Counted from the stretch's first letter, positions 26,787 through 36,843 are shown. The stretch is 64,000 nt of DNA from Paenibacillus sp. MBLB1832 (GCF_032271945.1 NZ_CP130319.1:1507001-1571000), one strand, 5' to 3'. The notes: generated from the letters alone by a model not told the origin. Numbers and translations: made by a program.

Positions 26787-28214
26787 TTAATTCGGTTTCA
26801 CACTTGGTGTTGGTGTTGCTGAAGTTGTCGCACCATTGGTTGTTGCTTTGGGTGTGGCACTTGGTGTAGGTGAAGGCGTTGTACTTGGTTTAGTGCTTGT
26901 CGTGCCGCCTGGAGCCGTGGTGGCTGTTCCTGAGCCAGATGTTGCACTTGTTGTTGGTGATGTTGTGGTATTCGGTTTATCCGATATATTAGGTTTCACA
27001 GACTCTGTGCCGCTAGGTGATGCTGATGCGCCTGATTTGCCAGCCTCGTTCGTGCTTTCTGGCTTCACAGATGGTGTCGGCGTTGCTTTTGGCGTCGGTG
27101 TTGGCAGTTTCCCTTGTGCTCTCAATTCCGCTTGTTCTTTCTGGAATTCAGGGTGCGTAGCAGCTCCGCCTGGATCAATCGTTGTCAACCCCGCCCATAT
27201 GTTCTTCACATCAACTTTCTCTGGGTGATCGAACACTAGAAAAGCAGAAGGTAAACGACGCTCGCCGTAACGGCTGGACGGCTTCGTAATCAGTTCATTG
27301 AGATAAACCATCTCGGAAGAAGCGCCGCCATCTAGGAATCCTGCGTTGATGACATCATCTTCTAAGAATAAATCTTGTACCTCTTTCAAAGTGGCCCCGA
27401 CACTGGATGTTTGGCGGCCGTCAATTACGATAAAGATAACAGTACCGTCCGCTTTCTGGCCAACCGCGGTACGCGGTGCGCGTCCCCAGCCGCCATCGCC
27501 GCTCGTAATGAGCGGTTTGCCGTTGGCAATTACACGCGGATAGAAGGAAACGGCTTCGGATACGCCGAGTTTCAACAATTCATTAATCGTATACTTTCCG
27601 ATAATGAGGGTTCCTTCTTTGGTGAAGCCGACGATTTGCTGCGGATTGCTTCCTTCTTGGTCGGTATAAAGGATGTTGCCGCCGGACATAATAGCACCGA
27701 TTGGGGCGAATCCGTTGCCCAGACCGTCAGGATCATTAAAGCCGCCCCCATTGACACCAGCCACAGCGCCTGTTCGCTGAACCATGGATGTAATGCGTTC
27801 CCCTTCACCTTGCTTAGCAGGAACGACGACGCGGATGGTACGCGGATCATAGACATACATCCGTTTCCCTTTCCAGAATTGACCCGAGATATCTTCGACT
27901 TTCACTAAACTTTCAATCGGACGCGACGTATTGAACTGAACAGCATTCAAGTCTTGCTTCTCAATCGAGTTAATCTCCGTTAGATTTTGCATCTCGAGAA
28001 CCATCTCATCTCTGCGCTGCGCTCCTACAAAAATCCAAGCCCAATCACGATGCTGTGTCGTAATAACGGTTTTAGCCAAATACTCCCGTATATAAGTTCC
28101 TGGCGGGGTCAGGAATAAAAAGCTTGAACTTAAAAACGTACAAACGGCTATGACAAGTAAAATTCGCTTCAGCCAACTATAATTTCGAAAATGATTTGCT
28201 ATTGAACTACCCAA
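26787..28214 (-). CDS. Membrane-anchored phosphodiester glycosidase (NAGPA-domain) protein with Pro/Thr/Ser tail
   Basis: An uncleaved-looking N-terminal membrane segment (ILLVIAVCTFLSSSFLFL, residues about 18-35) precedes an extracytoplasmic NAGPA domain (about 130-345): VAGVNGGGFNDPDG, PRTAVGQKADGTVIFIVIDG, NAGFLDGGASSEMVYLN. Members of this family remove sugar phosphodiester-linked groups or are secreted exopolysaccharide-associated proteins; the substrate here is unknown. After residue 365 comes a 110-residue tail of TPTP, SATP and SVKP repeats, which looks like a wall-spanning linker with no LPXTG or SLH end. The start is a TTG at 28214 with AGGAG 11 bases upstream; an ATG just upstream opens only a 5-codon frame (ATG AAC AAC CTT GGG TAG) that overlaps it. 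Confidence 0.88.
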   Translation of the reverse strand: MGSSIANHFRNYSWLKRILLVIAVCTFLSSSFLFLTPPGTYIREYLAKTVITTQHRDWAWIFVGAQRRDEMVLEMQNLTEINSIEKQDLNAVQFNTSRPIESLVKVEDISGQFWKGKRMYVYDPRTIRVVVPAKQGEGERITSMVQRTGAVAGVNGGGFNDPDGLGNGFAPIGAIMSGGNILYTDQEGSNPQQIVGFTKEGTLIIGKYTINELLKLGVSEAVSFYPRVIANGKPLITSGDGGWGRAPRTAVGQKADGTVIFIVIDGRQTSSVGATLKEVQDLFLEDDVINAGFLDGGASSEMVYLNELITKPSSRYGERRLPSAFLVFDHPEKVDVKNIWAGLTTIDPGGAATHPEFQKEQAELRAQGKLPTPTPKATPTPSVKPESTNEAGKSGASASPSGTESVKPNISDKPNTTTSPTTSATSGSGTATTAPGGTTSTKPSTTPSPTPSATPKATTNGATTSATPTPSVKPN

Positions 28215-28371
28215 GGTTGTTCATCTCCTGCTCTATTAATAAATTGATAGAAAATGTCGAAAAAAAACAATACAAGATTAATAATATCATATTTATGCAT
28301 GCAAAGGGTATTGGTAATTGTTAAAATAAAGTGTACATAATCCCTATAAGAACAAGGAGTTCACTTCCGAT

Positions 28372-28485
28372 ATGAAACGATATTATTTATTTGATTTCCC
28401 TGTCGATTTGATGGCAATTGTTTTGGCTTTTCTATGTGTGCTTCTAGTAATCTTCCTTTCTTTCCGTAAAGGGACTAGACGATGA
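28372..28485 (+). CDS. Small 37-residue single-pass membrane protein
   Basis: An ATG at 28372 opens a 37-codon frame: MKRYYLFDFPVDL, then a hydrophobic stretch (residues 13-32) and a basic end FRKGTRR. AAGGAG lies 12 bases upstream. Its TGA overlaps the ATG of the pseudouridine synthase (ATGA), a typical coupled arrangement. It looks like a real small membrane protein; its function is unknown. A leader peptide that only serves to couple translation is the alternative. Confidence 0.55.
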   Translation: MKRYYLFDFPVDLMAIVLAFLCVLLVIFLSFRKGTRR

Positions 28486-29369
28486 TCAATTGGGCGCGTC
28501 ACGGTGAATGGCTTGCATTGCCTTTGCCTAATGAACAGTGGAAACCGCTGAAACCAGGCGCTGTAGAACAACTAGCAGTTTGTCTGCCTGTGCCTCGCAA
28601 ATACTTTTTGCGATTAGCTTCACAGGGATGTATTCGAGTAGAAGATCAATCGGTTCGGCTCAAAATATTTCCGCAGGAAAAGCCGGTTTTCAAACCGGAA
28701 GCCTATCCATTAGACGTTCTGTTCGAGGATGAGTTCACTCTTGTTGTGAACAAGCCGGCGGGGATGTCTGTTCACCCTTCGGAAGCAGGGCAAGGTGGAA
28801 CGCTGGCATCTGCGGTTGCACACTATTATGAAACAACGGGGCAAGCTTGCGGTATTCGCCATATTCATCGCCTGGATCAAGATACAACAGGTGCTGTTCT
28901 ATATGCCAAAAATGAATGGGCACATGTTCTCTTGGATGAAGCGATGCGCGAGAATCGCATTGATCGGCAATATGTGGCCATCGCAGAAGGAAGATTCATT
29001 GCTAAGAGAGGAACCATTGATGAGCCAATAGGTAGGGATCGGCATCATGCTGGCAAGCGGAGGGTGACGCTGAATGGGGATCAAGCTGTGACCCACTATC
29101 GGGTGGTTCAGCAAATGAAAAGTGCCGCTTTAGTTGAAGTCGAACTCGAGACTGGGCGAACCCATCAAATTCGAGTTCATCTCAGTTATCTCGGCCACCC
29201 GCTAGTAGGCGATACCTTATACGGAGGTTCTTCGCGGGGATTTCATCGGCAGGCGCTCCATGGCGAGCGGCTCCTTTTCCCGCATCCACTCACAGGTGAT
29301 GAGGTTGTCGTACATGCGCCGTATCCATCAGATTTCAAGAAATTGCTGGATCAGTTGTCGGAGAAATGA
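28482..29369 (+). CDS. RluA-family pseudouridine synthase
   Basis: Converts specific uridines of rRNA or tRNA to pseudouridine. The catalytic Asp is in HRLDQDTTGAVLYAKN (RluA/RluD motif); LETGRTHQIRVHLSYLGHPLVGD follows. The N-terminal S4-like region is short (GCIRVEDQSVRLK), and the protein has 295 residues. The exact RNA target cannot be told from sequence. The start overlaps the stop of a 37-residue membrane protein by 4 bases and has no ribosome binding site of its own, so it is probably translated by coupling. Confidence 0.93.
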   Translation: MINWARHGEWLALPLPNEQWKPLKPGAVEQLAVCLPVPRKYFLRLASQGCIRVEDQSVRLKIFPQEKPVFKPEAYPLDVLFEDEFTLVVNKPAGMSVHPSEAGQGGTLASAVAHYYETTGQACGIRHIHRLDQDTTGAVLYAKNEWAHVLLDEAMRENRIDRQYVAIAEGRFIAKRGTIDEPIGRDRHHAGKRRVTLNGDQAVTHYRVVQQMKSAALVEVELETGRTHQIRVHLSYLGHPLVGDTLYGGSSRGFHRQALHGERLLFPHPLTGDEVVVHAPYPSDFKKLLDQLSEK

Positions 29370-29387
29370 GAAATCCACAAAATGTAG

Positions 29388-29416
29388 TCATGCCTGGACT
29401 CCTGTACCCATATACT
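29388..29416 (+). promoter_or_regulatory. Possible SigE-type promoter of spoVID
   Basis: CATATACT (29409-29416) matches 7 of 8 in the SigE -10 pattern CATACANT; GTCAT (29387-29391) sits at the -35 position about 14 bases before. B. subtilis spoVID is SigE-dependent. Confidence 0.4.
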
Positions 29417-29495
29417 TTTAGAGACAATCCAGTATATCACCCAACAATCTGGAGTTGATCAATCCTCTAGATTAATGGAAGGGAGGTTTCATTCG

Positions 29496-30605
29496 GTGTC
29501 CGAACAACAACCAGGATTAAGATTCGATATTTATGAACGTGTGCATCTGCATGAGAATTTGGCAGCCATTCATGAGTTGAGTGATGTTGAGTTGCTTCCG
29601 CACATTCAAGTACTAACGCTGGATGATCAGGCGATTCTCAAGGGGAATTTGCTGTTGACTGGCAACTATGTCAGTGAAGAGGGGGATAGCACTCGCTCGC
29701 TGGAGCATTTTATTCCCGTTGAGATTACGCTGCCGCTGAATCGCATTCACCGTGTCGAAGATATTCAGGTGGAAATCGAGAACTTTGATGTCGATCTGTT
29801 ATCGGCGCGCAGCTTGAATGTGACAGGTGTGTTGTCTCTGCAAGGAGTGGAAATGGTCTCTTCCCCGCAGGAAAGTTGGCGCGAGGAGGAAGAGGTAACG
29901 TTTGTGCATCAGCTGGACTATCCGCGTTCAGAGCCCGTGCAACCTGCACCTATACCCGCGCCGCCACCGTACGTTACCCAGCTGCCAGTTGAGCAGCCGC
30001 CACCGTACGCCACGCAGCTGCCAGTTGAGCAGCCGTTGCCAGAGGCGCCGCCTATCTCGCAGGTACCGCCTACGCCAATACCGTCGCCTATACCGGTTCC
30101 CACGCCTATTCCGCCGGGGCCTATTGCTTCTACTCCGCCTGAAACGCCGAAAGATGGTGGCGTAGTAGCCATCGACGTCGAACAAATTGAGTTGAAAGTC
30201 ACGCCTCATGCGGACAGCACGGTTGTGACGGAGGAGAAAAAAGAGCTCAAAGTTGCCTTTGGCAAGAAGGCGGCAGACGCCGTGGAGGTTAACCCATATG
30301 GCATCAAATCGCTATTATCTAAGGCAGGCTCGTATCTTTCGGATAAGCGGATCGCGGAAGCGGAAGCACAAGCGGCTCTTGAGGCGGAATCGCGGATAGA
30401 TGCGGTTGAGTGGAAACGATTGTTTCTACAAAGCCGTTCCGAATCACAAGAGTTTAAGAAGGTTAAAATGTGTATTGTTCAAAAAGAGGAAACCTTGGAT
30501 TCCATCGCTAAGAAGTACGCATTAACAACGCGTGAGCTTCAATTGATGAACCGGCTAAGCGATCAGGATGTAACCGCGGGGCAGGTCATCTATTTACCGA
30601 GGTAA
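29496..30605 (+). CDS. spoVID: Stage VI sporulation protein D (SpoVID), LysM
   Basis: SpoVID is a mother-cell protein needed for spore coat encasement. Two parts support the call: an N-terminal beta-rich domain of about 135 residues (LRFDIYERVHLHEN, VELLPHIQVLTLDDQAILKGNLLLTGNY, HFIPVEITLPLNRI), the SpoVID morphogenetic domain, and a C-terminal LysM domain (IVQKEETLDSIAKKYALTTREL) in the last 48 residues. A proline-rich linker with a 12-residue tandem repeat joins them. Placement just before valS matches B. subtilis. The GTG at 29496 has GGGAGG 9 bases upstream; the ATG at 29475 lies before that site. 369 residues, shorter than the 575-residue B. subtilis protein because the linker is shorter. 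Confidence 0.87.
   Translation: MSEQQPGLRFDIYERVHLHENLAAIHELSDVELLPHIQVLTLDDQAILKGNLLLTGNYVSEEGDSTRSLEHFIPVEITLPLNRIHRVEDIQVEIENFDVDLLSARSLNVTGVLSLQGVEMVSSPQESWREEEEVTFVHQLDYPRSEPVQPAPIPAPPPYVTQLPVEQPPPYATQLPVEQPLPEAPPISQVPPTPIPSPIPVPTPIPPGPIASTPPETPKDGGVVAIDVEQIELKVTPHADSTVVTEEKKELKVAFGKKAADAVEVNPYGIKSLLSKAGSYLSDKRIAEAEAQAALEAESRIDAVEWKRLFLQSRSESQEFKKVKMCIVQKEETLDSIAKKYALTTRELQLMNRLSDQDVTAGQVIYLPR
29961..30032 (+). repeat. 36-bp tandem repeat in the spoVID linker
   Basis: Two adjacent 36-base copies (29961-29996, 29997-30032) differ at 3 positions and encode PPPYVTQLPVEQ and PPPYATQLPVEQ. Confidence 0.85.
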
Positions 30606-30783
30606 CTTCATCATACCGGATACATAGGCAAGAGCCTCTGGCTGTTACGGCAGCTGGGGGCTTTTTACTTTTTTTATCTATCGGTCGATACACGCATCTG
30701 ACTTTCATAAAGGTATACAATTTCAAGTTCTATCCAATACTATGAAATAACCGTGACAATCGTGGAAGTTCCATGCTTGCATA

Positions 30784-30812
30784 TTGACTATGTGCCAAAT
30801 GTTAGTTATCAT
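30784..30812 (+). promoter_or_regulatory. Promoter of the valS T-box transcript
   Basis: TTGACT (30784-30789), 17-base spacer, TATCAT (30807-30812). Confidence 0.7.
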
Positions 30813-30818
30813 ATAGTG

Positions 30819-31117
30819 TAAATCATTTTCAAACCAACATATGGAATTGCTAGGATAGGGAGTAGTAGTCGGAAAGCCCTTCAGAGAGTGGAACTGCAGC
30901 GCTGAGAGGTTCCTCAGGATACGTCCGAACGAAGTCGCCCTGGAGCAGTTAATGTGAGTGCAGCAACCGAGTGATCGGCAGGTGCAGTAGCATTATCCGG
31001 TCGCAGCCGTTATCTGTTTCAAGTGTCATGTTATTTGCTATTGGGGCAAGTACATGAAATGAAGGTGGTACCACGGAAGCTAACCCTTTCGTCCTTTTTG
31101 GGGCGAAAGGTTTTTTT
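30819..31117 (+). ncRNA. T-box leader of valS (valine specifier)
   Basis: Stem I starts with GCT and AGGG (about 30,850-30,860), pairing with CCCT and AGC (30,938-30,947), and includes the GAGTAGTAG motif. The specifier loop reads GAA-GTC-G with GTC at 30,934-30,936, a valine codon. The T-box sequence AAGGTGGTACCACGG is at 31,062-31,076; its UGGU bulge fits a tRNA ending ACCA. The terminator is a 10-bp hairpin (31,085-31,094 with 31,101-31,110) followed by T7. Uncharged tRNA-Val should favour readthrough into valS. Confidence 0.92.
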
Positions 31118-31181
31118 GTGTTTATGGATCTTTTTAAAAGCAAATTACAATATCATCTACCCAGGTATGGAGGTACTTAGT

Positions 31182-33842
31182 ATGACCGAAACCAAATTAC
31201 AAACGGAAATGCCTACAACGTATGACCCGAAAGAAGCGGAACGCAAATGGTATGATTACTGGATCCAAAATGAATTCTTCAAAGCAGGAAACCGTCCTGA
31301 TGCTGAGACTTATACAATCGTAATCCCTCCTCCGAACGTAACAGGGATGCTTCATATCGGGCATGCACTCGATTTCACGCTGCAAGATATTCTGATCCGT
31401 ACGAAGCGGATGCAAGGGTTTGACACCCTCTGGCTGCCAGGCTCTGACCATGCAGGGATTGCAACACAAACGCGCGTAGAAGCGAAACTTCGCGAGCAAG
31501 GTCAAACCCGTTACGATCTAGGCCGTGAGAAATTCCTGGAGAAGGTGTGGGAATGGAAAGAACTATATGCGAACACGATTCGTGAACAGTGGGCCAAAAT
31601 GGGCTTTTCGCTCGATTACTCGCGTGAACGATTCACCCTAGATGAAGGCCTCTCACAAGCGGTACGTGAAGTATTCGTAAGCTTGTATGAGAAAGGCTTA
31701 ATCTATCGCGGCAACTATATCATTAACTGGGATCCAGCAGCTCGCACAGCTCTGTCGGATATTGAAGTCGAGTACAAAGAGGTGCAGGGTGCCCTGTATC
31801 ATTTAAAATATGAAACGACGGATGGTTCAGGCGCAATTGTGGTTGCGACAACACGTCCTGAGACGATGCTGGGCGATACAGCGGTTGCTGTTCATCCGAA
31901 GGATGAGCGTTACCAACATTTAATCGGGAAGTCCTTACTGTTGCCAATCGTTAATCGTGAAATTCCAATCATTGCTGACGAGTATGTCGAGAAAGAATTC
32001 GGCAGCGGCGCGGTGAAAATTACACCAGCTCACGATCCGAACGATTTCGAAGTTGGTAAGCGTCATAACCTGCCGCAAATTCTCGTTATGGATGAATCGG
32101 GTACAATGAACGCGAATGCAGGTCCTTACCAAGGGCAAGACCGTTTCGAATGCCGCAAGCAAATTGTTGCTGATTTGAAGGAGCAAGGTGTTCTTATCAA
32201 AATTGAAGAGCACGTGCACCAAGTAGGTCACAGTGAGCGCAGCGGGGCTGTTATTGAGCCGTATTTATCCACGCAATGGTTCGTGAAAATGCAGCCGCTT
32301 GCTGACCAAGCGATTCAGGCACAAAAGTCTGGGGCTGGAGCTAACTTTGTACCAGACCGTTTTGAGAAAACGTACTTAAACTGGATTGAGAACATTCGTG
32401 ACTGGTGTATTTCACGTCAACTTTGGTGGGGTCACCGTATCCCAGCTTGGCATTGTGCGGATTGCGGTCAAACGACTGTTACACGTGAGGATGCGACGAC
32501 TTGCTCACACTGTCAAAGTACGAACCTGAACCAAGATAACGATGTATTAGATACCTGGTTCAGTTCTGCATTATGGCCGTTCTCCACCTTAGGCTGGCCG
32601 AATGATGCTGAAGATTTGAAACGATTCTATCCAACGAATGTACTTGTAACTGGTTACGATATTATTTATTTCTGGGTAGCTCGGATGATCTTCACAGCGC
32701 TTGAATTTACGGATCAAATTCCGTTCAAGGACGTGCTGATGCATGGCCTTGTACGCGATTCTGAAGGACGCAAAATGTCCAAATCGCTTGGAAACGGTGT
32801 AGATCCATTAGAAGTTATTGAGAAATATGGCGCAGATGCGATGCGCTATATGATTTCAACGAGCTCAACGCCAGGTCAAGATCTTCGCTTCCGTTGGGAG
32901 CGGGTTGAGCAGGCTCGTAATTTTGCCAATAAAATTTGGAATGCTTCCCGATTTGCTTTGATGAATTTGGAAGGTGTAACTGCATCGGATATCGACCTAA
33001 CGGGTGAGTTGGGCACGGCAGATCGTTGGATTTTGCATCGCTTGAACGAGACTGTACGCGACGTTACTCGTCTGATTGACAGTTACGAGTTCGGCGAAAC
33101 AGGCCGCTTATTGTACAATTTCATTTGGGATGATCTCTGTGACTGGTATATCGAGTTCAGCAAATTGAGTTTGTATGGCACCGATCCTGCTGCGAAAAAG
33201 AAAACGCAATCCGTTCTTGCTTACGTATTGGATCAAACGCAACGTCTGATTCATCCGTTCATGCCGTTTATTTCGGAGGAAATTTGGCAGCACTTGCCGC
33301 ATGTTGGTGAGACGATCACGCTTGCTGCATGGCCGACGGAGAATGCGGCATTCGAATCGCCGGATGCTGTGCGCGAGATGGAGTTGCTGATGGAAGCGAT
33401 TCGCTCCGTTCGTAACATCCGTGCTGAAGTGAATGTACCGATGAGCAAGAAGGTTGAATTGCTTGTGAAACCAGCGAGCACTGAGTCTGAAAGCATTCTG
33501 AGCCGTAACGAAGAATATCTCAAACGTTTCTGCAACACGTCCTTGCTGGAAATTGATGCCTCAATGGCAGCGCCAGACAAAGCGATGACGGCGATTATAA
33601 CGGGTGCAGAGTTGTATTTACCGCTTGCAGGCTTAATCGATATCGCGCAAGAACTTGCTCGCTTGGATAAAGAGTTGCAATCCTTGCACGGTGAAGTTGA
33701 ACGGATTGAGAAGAAGTTGGGTAATGAAGGCTTCGTTGCCAAGGCGCCTGCGAAAGTCATTGAAGAAGAAAAAGCGAAGCTTGCGGATTATGCGGACAAG
33801 AGGGACAAAGTGATCGCTCGCTTGGCGGAGTTAAAAGCATAA
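31182..33842 (+). CDS. valS: Valyl-tRNA synthetase
   Basis: Class I synthetase that charges tRNA-Val and edits misactivated threonine. HIGH motif in [20 protein letters not shown] motif in [14 protein letters not shown], an editing domain between them, and the C-terminal coiled coil ([22 protein letters not shown]) that binds tRNA. 886 residues. The true start is ATG 31182 with GGAGG; the frame is open further upstream but that part lies in the T-box and its terminator. folC follows 70 bases later with no terminator seen. Confidence 0.98.
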   Translation: MTETKLQTEMPTTYDPKEAERKWYDYWIQNEFFKAGNRPDAETYTIVIPPPNVTGMLHIGHALDFTLQDILIRTKRMQGFDTLWLPGSDHAGIATQTRVEAKLREQGQTRYDLGREKFLEKVWEWKELYANTIREQWAKMGFSLDYSRERFTLDEGLSQAVREVFVSLYEKGLIYRGNYIINWDPAARTALSDIEVEYKEVQGALYHLKYETTDGSGAIVVATTRPETMLGDTAVAVHPKDERYQHLIGKSLLLPIVNREIPIIADEYVEKEFGSGAVKITPAHDPNDFEVGKRHNLPQILVMDESGTMNANAGPYQGQDRFECRKQIVADLKEQGVLIKIEEHVHQVGHSERSGAVIEPYLSTQWFVKMQPLADQAIQAQKSGAGANFVPDRFEKTYLNWIENIRDWCISRQLWWGHRIPAWHCADCGQTTVTREDATTCSHCQSTNLNQDNDVLDTWFSSALWPFSTLGWPNDAEDLKRFYPTNVLVTGYDIIYFWVARMIFTALEFTDQIPFKDVLMHGLVRDSEGRKMSKSLGNGVDPLEVIEKYGADAMRYMISTSSTPGQDLRFRWERVEQARNFANKIWNASRFALMNLEGVTASDIDLTGELGTADRWILHRLNETVRDVTRLIDSYEFGETGRLLYNFIWDDLCDWYIEFSKLSLYGTDPAAKKKTQSVLAYVLDQTQRLIHPFMPFISEEIWQHLPHVGETITLAAWPTENAAFESPDAVREMELLMEAIRSVRNIRAEVNVPMSKKVELLVKPASTESESILSRNEEYLKRFCNTSLLEIDASMAAPDKAMTAIITGAELYLPLAGLIDIAQELARLDKELQSLHGEVERIEKKLGNEGFVAKAPAKVIEEEKAKLADYADKRDKVIARLAELKA

Positions 33843-33912
33843 TGATCACAATTCAAACGATTGCCTATGTACGTCTACAAGGTGATTCATATAGTAAATG
33901 AGGATGAGAACA

Positions 33913-35286
33913 ATGGATGAAAGATTGAACCGTGCGGATGCTTTTCAAACCGCGCAGGAAGCCATTGACTGGATCGTGGGACGGATGGAGAAGCTCGGCA
34001 TGAAGCCGGGCCTCCAACGGATGGAACTGTTAATGGAGAAGCTGGGGCACCCCGAGCGCAGGCTGAAGTTCATTCATGTCGCGGGCACGAATGGGAAAGG
34101 TTCCACCTGTGCTTACTTGGCTTCCGTGCTCCAGACTTGCGGGTATGATGTAGGTACGTTTACTTCTCCGTACCTCATTCGGTATACGAACCGTATTCAA
34201 GTGAACGGTGAAGACATCAGCGACGAAGATTTGCTTCGACTTGTCAATGACATGAAACCGATCGTTGACGAAATCGCGGCTACGGAAGTAGGGCCGCCAA
34301 CGATGTTCGAGATTTCAACGGCGTTGGCGATCTTGTATTTTGGGAAAGTCGCATATCCCGATTATGTGGTATGGGAAACAGGGCTAGGGGGAAGGCTGGA
34401 TAGCACGAATATCGTGAATCCAATCGCAACCGTCATTACGAATGTGGGTCATGATCACATGGACATTCTGGGAGACACGCTTGAGCTTGTTGCCGCGGAG
34501 AAAGCAGGCATCATCAAAGCAGGTGTGCCCGTTATTACGGCGGTAGAACCCGCATCGGTCTGGCAAGTAATTGAACAGACAGCCAAGGCGAAGAAAGCTA
34601 CGCTGTACACATTGGGCGACCAATTTACGCTTTCCGAAGTACGGAGTGAGTTGGATCGTCAAACGTTTCAGTTCAATGGACCGTTCCGACCTATTCCTGA
34701 GCTTGCGATCTCGATGAACGGGGAGCATCAACTGAAAAATGCGGCAGTCGCCGTGATGACACTTGAAGTTCTTCGTCAATATTACGCAACAATCGTCGAC
34801 GATGAAGACTTGCAGAATGGCTTGCAAGGAACGAAATGGCCTGGCCGCTTAGAAATGATTTCACAGGAGCCCCGTATTCTGATTGATGGGGCACATAACC
34901 CTGAAGGAGCGGCGACACTCGCCTCAGCACTCCAGCATGTGTACAGCTATAAGAAGCTGCATATGATGATCGGAATGCTGGCCACCAAGAATCATACAGG
35001 CTACTTAAGGCATATACTACCATTGGTGGATACGCTTATCATTACGGAAGCGAATTTTCATAAAAAAGGCGATGCTTCTATGCTCGCAGAGCTCGCACAG
35101 GGGCTGCTTCGCGAACTGAATCGCGAAGTGGACATTGTGGTTGAGCGTAACTGGAAACAAGCGTTAACCTTATTAACGAATCGAACTGAGCAGGATGATT
35201 TGGCGGTCGTATCGGGCACGCTGTATTTAATCTCTGATGTTCGTTCTTGGATAACCTATCAAACCGATTCTGAAAAAGGATGGTGA
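33913..35286 (+). CDS. folC: Folylpolyglutamate synthase / dihydrofolate synthase
   Basis: Adds glutamates to folates, and in many bacteria also makes dihydrofolate from dihydropteroate. P-loop VAGTNGKGSTCAYLAS; the second motif is ETGLGGRLDSTNIV; IDGAHNPEGA is near the C-terminal domain. Mur-ligase fold, 457 residues. Start ATG 33913 with GAGG 9 bases upstream; in-frame ATGs at 33898 and 33904 lack a site. The next gene murC, another ligase of the same fold, starts 8 bases after the stop. Confidence 0.95.
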   Translation: MDERLNRADAFQTAQEAIDWIVGRMEKLGMKPGLQRMELLMEKLGHPERRLKFIHVAGTNGKGSTCAYLASVLQTCGYDVGTFTSPYLIRYTNRIQVNGEDISDEDLLRLVNDMKPIVDEIAATEVGPPTMFEISTALAILYFGKVAYPDYVVWETGLGGRLDSTNIVNPIATVITNVGHDHMDILGDTLELVAAEKAGIIKAGVPVITAVEPASVWQVIEQTAKAKKATLYTLGDQFTLSEVRSELDRQTFQFNGPFRPIPELAISMNGEHQLKNAAVAVMTLEVLRQYYATIVDDEDLQNGLQGTKWPGRLEMISQEPRILIDGAHNPEGAATLASALQHVYSYKKLHMMIGMLATKNHTGYLRHILPLVDTLIITEANFHKKGDASMLAELAQGLLRELNREVDIVVERNWKQALTLLTNRTEQDDLAVVSGTLYLISDVRSWITYQTDSEKGW

Positions 35287-35293
35287 GAACGGC

Positions 35294-36682
35294 GTGAGTC
35301 AAGCACAACACGTACATTTTATAGGAATCGGCGGATACGGCATGAGTGCCATTGCCAAAGTCATGCTTGAGATGGGATACCGTATCTCAGGCTCAGATCT
35401 TGCCCAGCAAGAGCTTACAGAGAAGCTGAAAGCTAAGGGTGCTCAAGTTTTTATCGGTCATCAGGCGACGAACGTTTCTGGTGCCGATTTGATCGTTTAT
35501 TCAACAGCATTAGCCAAAGATAATGTGGAGATGCAGGCAGCTGAGGAGCAGAACATTCCGATTATTCATCGTTCCCAAATGCTAGCTAGATTGATGAACG
35601 AGCGCAAGGGAATTGCTGTTGCCGGCGCGCATGGCAAGACGACGACGTCGTCCATGATCGCGTTAGTAATGGAGCTTTGCGGCATCGACCCAACATATAT
35701 TATCGGCGGAGAAATTATGAATGTGGGCAGTAATGCCAAAGCGGGTAAAGGGGACTTCGTTGTAGCGGAGGCCGATGAGAGTGATGGCACTTTCCTTCAG
35801 TATCATCCTACGCTGGCATTAGTCAATAATATCGAAGCGGACCATTTGGAAAATTACAATGGTGATTTCGAAAACTTGAAACAAGCGTACAGACAATTTC
35901 TAAGCCAAGTACGTCCTGGCGGGAAAGCCATTGTTTGTCAAGACGATGAATTCTTGCGTGAGATGATTCCCGAAATTCAGAGCGATGTGATTACGTACGG
36001 GATTGAGCATGAGGCAGACTACGTTGCCCGCAATATCTCCCTAGGTGATCGCAAAGTGACATTTACGGTTGAATATAAAGGCGCTTCCTTGGGGCAAGTC
36101 AGTCTTTCTGTGCCAGGAAAGCATAATGTGTATAATGCGTTAGCGACGCTAATTACTTGCTTGGAAGCAGGGCTCTCGTTCGAAGCTATTGCAGAAACCA
36201 TTCAAGAATTCCGTGGAGCCAAGCGAAGATTTCAAGTGTTGGGCGAAGTTGAAAACATGCTAGTAATCGACGATTACGCGCATCATCCAACGGAAATTCA
36301 GGCGACGATTTCTGCAGCTAAAGCGACGAAAAAGCGCATCATTGCGGTGTTTCAGCCACAAAGGTACACACGGACCTACTACTTGTTCGAACAGTTTAGC
36401 CGTTCTTTTGCAGAAGCGGATGAGGTCATTATCACGGATATTTATTCACCAGCTGGTGAGAAACGCATTGAAGGCGTTGATTCTGCAAAGCTAGTTGAAC
36501 TTATTCGAAGCAACAGTAATGCCAACGTGCAGCATATTGCTTCACGTGAAGAAGTGCTAACGTATTTGGTGGACCATGTGCAGCCTGGCGACCTGGTGTT
36601 AACGATGGGTGCAGGTGACATTTGGAAAGCGGCAGACGGGTTAGCCAAAGCGTTACGGAAGAAATACGAATCACATACGTAA
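35294..36682 (+). CDS. murC: UDP-N-acetylmuramate--L-alanine ligase
   Basis: Adds L-alanine to UDP-N-acetylmuramate, the first amino-acid step of peptidoglycan synthesis. N-terminal HFIGIGGYGMSAIAKVMLEMG (nucleotide-sugar binding), P-loop GAHGKTTTSSMIALVM, EADESDGTFLQYHP, and the C-terminal VIDDYAHHPTEIQATI. 462 residues. GTG start with a GGTGAGAA site. In B. subtilis murC lies elsewhere; beside folC it may share transcription with valS and folC. A terminator follows. Confidence 0.97.
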   Translation: MSQAQHVHFIGIGGYGMSAIAKVMLEMGYRISGSDLAQQELTEKLKAKGAQVFIGHQATNVSGADLIVYSTALAKDNVEMQAAEEQNIPIIHRSQMLARLMNERKGIAVAGAHGKTTTSSMIALVMELCGIDPTYIIGGEIMNVGSNAKAGKGDFVVAEADESDGTFLQYHPTLALVNNIEADHLENYNGDFENLKQAYRQFLSQVRPGGKAIVCQDDEFLREMIPEIQSDVITYGIEHEADYVARNISLGDRKVTFTVEYKGASLGQVSLSVPGKHNVYNALATLITCLEAGLSFEAIAETIQEFRGAKRRFQVLGEVENMLVIDDYAHHPTEIQATISAAKATKKRIIAVFQPQRYTRTYYLFEQFSRSFAEADEVIITDIYSPAGEKRIEGVDSAKLVELIRSNSNANVQHIASREEVLTYLVDHVQPGDLVLTMGAGDIWKAADGLAKALRKKYESHT

Positions 36683-36686
36683 AGGA

Positions 36687-36724
36687 AAGATCGCTGGAGC
36701 CATTGGCTGGAGGCGGTCTTTTTT
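36687..36724 (+). terminator. Terminator of murC
   Basis: 8-bp stem AAGATCGC (36687-36694 with 36713-36720), an inner AGCC-ATT-GGCT hairpin, T6 tract. Confidence 0.8.
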
Positions 36725-36843
36725 CATTTTCCAATCATATTCAGCTTCCCTCTCTCATACTCTAGTAACAGTAAGATGTGGACAAGATGATACGGCACTG
36801 CGCCCGTTTCGAGTATACATAGTTGAAGGAGTGAGGGAAGCGA

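Noticed and set aside
27375-27908. 177-codon plus-strand frame opposite the NAGPA-domain gene
   Set aside because: Antisense to a conserved domain, no signals of its own.
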